From: REEB95 sp963762425
GTDB lineage: Bacteria; Pseudomonadota; Alphaproteobacteria; ATCC43930; CGMCC-115725
Direction: 5' to 3'
DNA length: 19,814 bases
NCBI GenBank assembly: GCA_963762425.1
Contig: CAVXKY010000005.1
Coordinates: 1-19,814 of the forward strand
Positions 15,863-19,814 of the stretch are shown in pieces. The notes under the pieces are model-generated. The model worked only from the letters and a program-made list of their open reading frames with translations, was not told where the DNA came from and searched no databases. Each line of letters opens with the position of its first letter. The stretch's first letter is position 1. The position numbers and the translations under genes were made by a program.

Positions 15863-16315
15863 TCAGCCCTTGGGCCGCCGCTTCATCAGCTGCATCGAGG
15901 TAATGGTCAGCACGTCCTCGCCCTTCTGGTTCACGTAGCGGTAGGCCATGCGCGCGATGCCGCGATCGGGCTTGGATTGCGACGGGCGCACTTCCTTCAC
16001 CTCGATTTCGACGCGAAGCGTGTCGCCCGGCCGCACCGGCCTGAGCCAGCGCAACTCGTCCATGCCGGGCGAGCCCAGGCTGGCCGCTCTCAGCACGCCA
16101 CTGTCGCAGACCAGGCGGAAGCCCAGGGCGAGCGTCTGGAAGCCCGAGGCGATCAGGCCCCCGAAGATGGTCTGTTTCGCCGCCTCGGGATCGATGTGGA
16201 AGATTTGCGGATCGTAGACCCGGGCGAAATCGATGATCTGTTGTTCCGTAAGGGTGGCCGAGCCGGTGGTGAATCTGTCGCCCGGCTTGAAATCGTCGAG
16301 ATAGAGATCCTTCAT
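15863..16315 (-). CDS. MaoC-family (hot-dog fold) dehydratase
   Basis: Probable acyl-CoA hydratase/dehydratase of the MaoC type. The 150-residue protein starts at the ATG at 16315 (MKDLYLDDFKPGDRF); a longer open frame only shadows the upstream dehydrogenase. The hydratase motif is visible as YDPQIFHIDPEAA with D35 and H40, followed by GGLIASGFQTLAL and the LRWLRPVRPGDTL strand pair. It begins eight bases after the dehydrogenase stop, so both are probably translated from one mRNA. The metabolic link between a CoA hydratase and a tartrate/malate dehydrogenase is not evident from sequence. Confidence 0.92.
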   Translation of the reverse strand: MKDLYLDDFKPGDRFTTGSATLTEQQIIDFARVYDPQIFHIDPEAAKQTIFGGLIASGFQTLALGFRLVCDSGVLRAASLGSPGMDELRWLRPVRPGDTLRVEIEVKEVRPSQSKPDRGIARMAYRYVNQKGEDVLTITSMQLMKRRPKG

Positions 16316-16323
16316 CGCCGCAT

Positions 16324-17394
16324 TCACCCCAGCGCCGCGGCGATGGCCGCGCCCAATTCGCGTGTCGAGGCCTTGCCGCCGAGATCGGCGGTGCGCGGAC
16401 CGCCCTTGTCGGCCAGCACGCGGAAGATCGCATTTTCGACCGCCTCGGCGGCCTTGGTCTCGCCCAGGTGCGAGAGCATCATCGCCCCCGTCCAGATTTG
16501 GCCGACCGGGTTCGCAATGCCCTTGCCGGCGATGTCGGGCGCCGAGCCGTGCACCGGCTCGAACATCGACGGAAATTCGCGCTCGGGATTGATGTTGGCT
16601 CCGGGCGCGATGCCGATCGATCCCACCACCGCCGGACCCAGATCGGACAGGATATCGCCGAACAGGTTCGAGCCCACCACCACGTCGAACCAATCGGGAT
16701 GGCGCACGAAATGCGCGGTCAATATGTCGATGTGGTACTGGTCGGTCTTGACCTGCGGGTAATCCTTGGAAACGACGGCGAAGCGTTCGTCCCAATAGGG
16801 CATGGTGTGGACGATGCCGTTCGATTTGGTGGCCGAGGTGACGTGCTTCTTGCGTCCCGGTTTCATCGCCAGCTCGAAAGCGTAGCGCATGATGCGGTCG
16901 ACGCCCTTGCGGGTGAAGATGGTCTCCTGCATCGCCATTTCCTGCTCGGTGCCGGCATAGAGCCGGCCGCCGATGGCGGAATATTCACCCTCGACGTTTT
17001 CGCGCACGACGTAGAAATCGATCTCGCCGGGCGCGCGGTCCTTCAAGGGCGAGTTGACGCCTTCCAGCAGCTTGATCGGCCGCAAATTGACGTATTGGCG
17101 GAATTCGCGGCGGATGGGAATGAGCAGGCCCCAGAGCGAGACGTGATCGGGCACGCCGGGGAAGCCCACCGCGCCGAGGAAGATGCCGTCGAGCGGGCGC
17201 AGCTGGGCGAGACCGTCTTCCGGCATCATGCGGCCGGTCTTGGCGAAACGCTCGCAGCTCCAGTCGAATTCGCGCCATTTGAAGGAAAAGCCGAAGCGGC
17301 GCGCGGCCGCCTCCAGCACCTTGATGCCTTCAGGCACCACCTCGCGGCCGATGCCGTCGCCGGCGATCACGGCGATGTCGTAAGTCTTGGCCAT
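16324..17394 (-). CDS. Tartrate dehydrogenase / D-malate dehydrogenase (TtuC/DmlA family)
   Basis: NAD-dependent beta-decarboxylating dehydrogenase of the isocitrate/isopropylmalate dehydrogenase superfamily. It is 356 residues from the ATG at 17394, which has a strong GGAGGGG sequence in front. The N-terminus has IAGDGIGREVVPEG. The Mg2+-binding aspartates lie in GSNLFGDILSDLGPAVVG, and the NAD-binding region is EPVHGSAPDIAGKGIANP. Segments FDWSCERFAKTGRMMPEDGL and DHVSLWGLLIPIRREFRQYVNLRP are characteristic of the tartrate/D-malate dehydrogenase branch rather than LeuB. Exact substrate (D-malate, L-tartrate or related) cannot be decided from sequence. Confidence 0.93.
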   Translation of the reverse strand: MAKTYDIAVIAGDGIGREVVPEGIKVLEAAARRFGFSFKWREFDWSCERFAKTGRMMPEDGLAQLRPLDGIFLGAVGFPGVPDHVSLWGLLIPIRREFRQYVNLRPIKLLEGVNSPLKDRAPGEIDFYVVRENVEGEYSAIGGRLYAGTEQEMAMQETIFTRKGVDRIMRYAFELAMKPGRKKHVTSATKSNGIVHTMPYWDERFAVVSKDYPQVKTDQYHIDILTAHFVRHPDWFDVVVGSNLFGDILSDLGPAVVGSIGIAPGANINPEREFPSMFEPVHGSAPDIAGKGIANPVGQIWTGAMMLSHLGETKAAEAVENAIFRVLADKGGPRTADLGGKASTRELGAAIAAALG

Positions 17395-17482
17395 ATCCCC
17401 TCCCCTTTGACGCCGCGCCAATCTAGCGGTCCCAGGCCCCGCCGCAAGCCCTTAGGCTGGAATGGCAGCCATGTTTTTAGGA

Positions 17483-17896
17483 TTAGCGCCGCCGGTCGAG
17501 GGTGAAGGCACGTTGGCAATGATCCATGCCGATATGCGGGTAGTAGCCCATCGCCTTGGGCGCCGCGAGCAGGATCAGCATGGTCTCCTCGCCCGCCCGC
17601 TCATGTGTCCGGCGGATGAGCTCCCGGCCGATGCCACCGCGTTGCCGCGCGGCGTCGACCGCAAGATCGGACAGGTAGCAGCAATAGGAAAAATCGGTGA
17701 TAGCGCGCGACACGCCGACCAGTTTGCCGCCGCGGTCGCGGGCGCAGAGAACGATGTCGGCCTCGGCCAGCATGCGCGCGATGCGCTTGCGGTCGTCGAC
17801 CGGCCGGCGCTCGGCCAGGGTCGAGCGGCGCAAGAGGTCGATGAACTCATCGGCGGCAAGATCGGGCTCCTCGGCGTAGCTTATGTCGGCATGCAT
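17483..17896 (-). CDS. GNAT-family N-acetyltransferase
   Basis: A 137-residue single-domain acetyltransferase. The acetyl-CoA motif A is visible as YLSDLAVDAARQRGGIGRELI, where RQRGGIG is the pyrophosphate-binding loop, followed by LILLAAPKAMGYYPHIGM, the C-terminal strand-helix part. Start at 17896 is preceded by AAGAAAG at suitable spacing. Substrate unknown. It diverges from the amine oxidase-like gene and lies about 90 bases upstream of the dehydrogenase on the same strand. Confidence 0.9.
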   Translation of the reverse strand: MHADISYAEEPDLAADEFIDLLRRSTLAERRPVDDRKRIARMLAEADIVLCARDRGGKLVGVSRAITDFSYCCYLSDLAVDAARQRGGIGRELIRRTHERAGEETMLILLAAPKAMGYYPHIGMDHCQRAFTLDRRR

Positions 17897-17935
17897 GGGC
17901 GTCTTTCTTGGCAGCGGATGGAATGGGCGGGCCGA

Positions 17936-17964
17936 TTGGCAATATTCTCATTCCTCATTATCAT
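17936..17964 (+). promoter_or_regulatory. Probable promoter of the Tat-exported flavoprotein
   Basis: TTGGCA (17936-17941) and TATCAT (17959-17964) are separated by 17 bases in a markedly AT-rich stretch, a good sigma-70-like match. This would give a leader of roughly 85 bases before the ATG at 18057. Within it, CGGAC (17992-17996) and GTCCG (18005-18009) form a short stem followed by TTTT, which could be an attenuator but is weak. Confidence 0.5.
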
Positions 17965-18056
17965 ATTATTGGTTGAATGCGATTGTATTCACGGACCGCG
18001 AAGAGTCCGATTTTAAATTCCAAATGTCCGAAACGAAATTCGATGGGGAGGTATTC

Positions 18057-19577
18057 ATGCCAAAGATGAAAAACCACATCCAACATGGTCTGACGCGGCG
18101 CGAGCTTTTGGTATTGAGCGCCGGCGGCGCGGCGGGATTAGGACTGGGCGGGATCGGGGGCTGGTATCTTGGACATAGGCAGAAGGAAACCTCCAACCCC
18201 GATGTGGTGATCGTCGGCGCCGACGCGGCGGGCATCGGCGCGGCGCTGGCGCTCAATAAAGCCGGGCTCACCTATACAATCGTGGAGGCCGACAAGCGCA
18301 TGGGCGGGCGGGCCCTCACCGACACCACCAGTTTCGTGAACAGCGACGGATCGGTCATTCCGTTCGATATCGGCTGCGCCTGGATTCACAACTACGATCA
18401 AAAAGACAAAGATGGCCAACTATGCAACCCAATGAGGAAATGGGCGAAAGAGCTGAATTTTGAAACCGGGCAGCAGCCGCACGATCTCGACCTCAAGGCG
18501 CTGTTCTACGGCTCCGATCGCCAGAGTGACGACGTCTTGAGGCAAATGGGGGATGTCGATGAGAATATTGAGAAGCAGATAAAACACTTAGGAGAATTGA
18601 AGAAAGACATTCCCGTCAGCGATCTCATCAAGGACTGGTGTCCGCCGGTGGACGCCGTGGCCACTTACATGGGGCCGATGGATGAGGCGGTCGATCTCGA
18701 TCATCTGTCGACGCTCGACCTGTATCATCTGGCGGAATACGAACCGAACCATCTCGTGAAGAAAGGCTACGGCGCGCTCGTTCAGGCCATCGCCAACTAT
18801 AACCAACTGTCCGCCGTGACCGGGACGCCGGTGACGAAAATCCGCCACGGCGGCCCACACATTCTCGTGGATACGGCGGGGAAATGTCCCGGGACGATCA
18901 CCGCCAGGGCCGTGATCGTCACCGTCTCCACCGGGGTCATGAACAGCGGAGCGATAAAATTCGAACCGCCGCTTGACCCCAATTACCAAGCCGCTTTCTT
19001 CGAACTGCCGATGGGCCTGCTGGCGAAAATCCCGCTCCAGGTTCCGGGCATGGTCCACCACGCGAACAATTGGGAAGCCGGCGACAATATCCTGGATGAG
19101 CGTCCTAGCCGGCGGGATGAGACCGGCAAATGCTGTTTTCCGGGCGAGCGTCCCGGCGAACAGGACATCTACTTCCTGGCATGGCCATGGGACAGCGACC
19201 TGATGGTGGGATTTGTCGGCGGCGATTTCGCCTGGGAACTGTCGGCCGCCGGGGAAAAAGCGGCGGTCGATTTCGCCACCCAGCGCCTGGGCGACATCTT
19301 CGGCTCCGACATGTCGAAGAAGGTCAAGAAGGGCCTGCTCACGCCTTGGGCGTCGAACCCGCTCGCGCTCGGCGCCTATGCGGCGGCGATGCCGGGCGAC
19401 TATGCGTGCCGCGATATCATAAAACATTCCTTCAACGACCGGATATTCTTCGCCGGCGAAGCGCTGGCGCCGGACCCGGACGGGATGTTCGGCACCTGTA
19501 GCGGCGCCTACAATTCGGGCATGGAAGTCGCCAAGAAGGTGGCGAGCGCGCTCAAGCCGCCGACACAGCGCGGCTAG
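18057..19577 (+). CDS. Tat-exported FAD-dependent amine oxidase-like protein
   Basis: A 506-residue flavoprotein. The start at 18057 is fixed by GGGGAGG at good spacing and by the twin-arginine signal right after it (LTRRELLVLSAGGAAGLGLG), so it should be exported folded to the periplasm or envelope. FAD binding is shown by DVVIVGADAAGIGAALAL, then VEADKRMGGRA, IGCAWIHNYD, VIVTVSTGVM and the C-terminal FFAGEALAPDPDGMFGTCSGA, the standard order for flavin amine oxidases. One change stands out: the usual GAGxAG dinucleotide loop reads GADAAG, with Asp for the second Gly. Substrate is unknown. Parts of the gene (18400-18600) are less GC-rich than the neighbourhood, hinting at acquisition. Its stop overlaps the stop of thiD on the other strand. 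Confidence 0.88.
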   Translation: MPKMKNHIQHGLTRRELLVLSAGGAAGLGLGGIGGWYLGHRQKETSNPDVVIVGADAAGIGAALALNKAGLTYTIVEADKRMGGRALTDTTSFVNSDGSVIPFDIGCAWIHNYDQKDKDGQLCNPMRKWAKELNFETGQQPHDLDLKALFYGSDRQSDDVLRQMGDVDENIEKQIKHLGELKKDIPVSDLIKDWCPPVDAVATYMGPMDEAVDLDHLSTLDLYHLAEYEPNHLVKKGYGALVQAIANYNQLSAVTGTPVTKIRHGGPHILVDTAGKCPGTITARAVIVTVSTGVMNSGAIKFEPPLDPNYQAAFFELPMGLLAKIPLQVPGMVHHANNWEAGDNILDERPSRRDETGKCCFPGERPGEQDIYFLAWPWDSDLMVGFVGGDFAWELSAAGEKAAVDFATQRLGDIFGSDMSKKVKKGLLTPWASNPLALGAYAAAMPGDYACRDIIKHSFNDRIFFAGEALAPDPDGMFGTCSGAYNSGMEVAKKVASALKPPTQRG

Positions 19578-19814
19578 GTCTTGGATTTCCCGCGCGCGGG
19601 GGCGCCGATGCCGATCGGCCCGTTGCCCTTGCCCAAACCGGGAGCGTTGCGGATGGCGGCTTGGACATAGGCATGGGCGCGGGTAACCGCGGCTTTGAGC
19701 TTCATCCCCTGCGCCAATCCGCAAGCGACGGCCGAGGCATAGGCGCAGCCGGTGCCGTGGGTCGAGCGCGTCTTGATCCGCCTGGCTTTCAGCACGAAGC
19801 TTTCCTTGGGCGTC
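19574..19814 (-). CDS. thiD: Hydroxymethylpyrimidine/phosphomethylpyrimidine kinase ThiD, C-terminal part
   Basis: The 3' end of a gene that enters from beyond the window; about 79 codons are visible, in frame from 19813. The signature RSTHGTGCAYASAVACGLAQG, the C-terminal HGTGC motif of ThiD, is followed by AVTRAHAYVQAAIRNAPGLG, as in ThiD proteins that phosphorylate the pyrimidine half of thiamine twice. The kinase N-terminus cannot be checked. Its stop (TAG at 19576-19574) shares CTAG with the stop of the convergent flavoprotein gene. Confidence 0.88.
   Translation of the reverse strand, partial: TPKESFVLKARRIKTRSTHGTGCAYASAVACGLAQGMKLKAAVTRAHAYVQAAIRNAPGLGKGNGPIGIGAPARGKSKT

Noticed and set aside
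15587..16762. A plus-strand open frame spanning the YdcZ-like gene and MaoC/dehydrogenase region
   Set aside because: It is out of frame with the YdcZ protein and antisense to two well-recognised enzymes; composition is shadow-like.
17883..18056. Earlier in-frame start codons for the flavoprotein gene
   Set aside because: They would place the Tat signal deep inside the protein and translate the AT-rich promoter region; the ATG at 18057 has an ideal Shine-Dalgarno.
18588..19724. A long minus-strand open frame opposite the flavoprotein gene
   Set aside because: Arg-rich with no domain, and covered by a plus-strand gene with Tat signal, FAD motifs and a good ribosome-binding site.

Overview
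The window is GC-rich, densely coding bacterial DNA, most likely from an alphaproteobacterium. The evidence is the serC-serA-hisZ-purA order, an isc-type cluster with two tandem cysteine desulfurases next to a divergent alpha/beta hydrolase, and ISC-type Fdx, IscR and MnmA proteins of alphaproteobacterial character. I cannot place it at order or genus level. Most genes lie on the minus strand; only the hydrolase, a YdcZ-like membrane protein and a Tat-exported flavoprotein are on the plus strand. I see no rRNA, tRNA, CRISPR array, transposase or phage gene.

Layout from left to right. (1) 1-2755: argG, a Gly/Trp/Tyr-rich exported protein and a probable outer-membrane beta-barrel. (2) 2808-8711, all minus and close-packed, in transcription order: cysE, iscR, a NifS-like desulfurase, iscS, iscA, a 157-residue HscA remnant, fdx and mnmA. 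(3) 8890-9549: the divergent hydrolase. (4) 9600-15239, in transcription order: serC (with a one-base frameshift), serA, a tiny lipoprotein, hisZ and purA. An RNA leader with two competing hairpins precedes serC. (5) 15399-17896: YdcZ-like protein, MaoC-fold protein, tartrate/D-malate dehydrogenase and a GNAT acetyltransferase. (6) 18057-19577: a Tat-dependent FAD amine oxidase-like protein, convergent with the 3' end of thiD, which runs off the window.

The most unusual part is the isc cluster. CysE would supply the O-acetylserine from which cysteine is made, the two desulfurases would take sulfur from cysteine, IscR would regulate, and IscA, Fdx and MnmA would use sulfur or electrons. The scaffold IscU and co-chaperone HscB are absent from the locus. 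At HscA's usual place is a small in-frame gene that keeps HscA's distinctive N-terminus and short pieces of its ATPase domain, but lacks the phosphate-binding loops and the whole substrate-binding domain. IscS also lacks the C-terminal tail that contacts IscU in the E. coli system. Together these look like an ISC machine that has lost its IscU-HscB-HscA core while keeping its desulfurase, carrier, ferredoxin and tRNA-thiolation parts.
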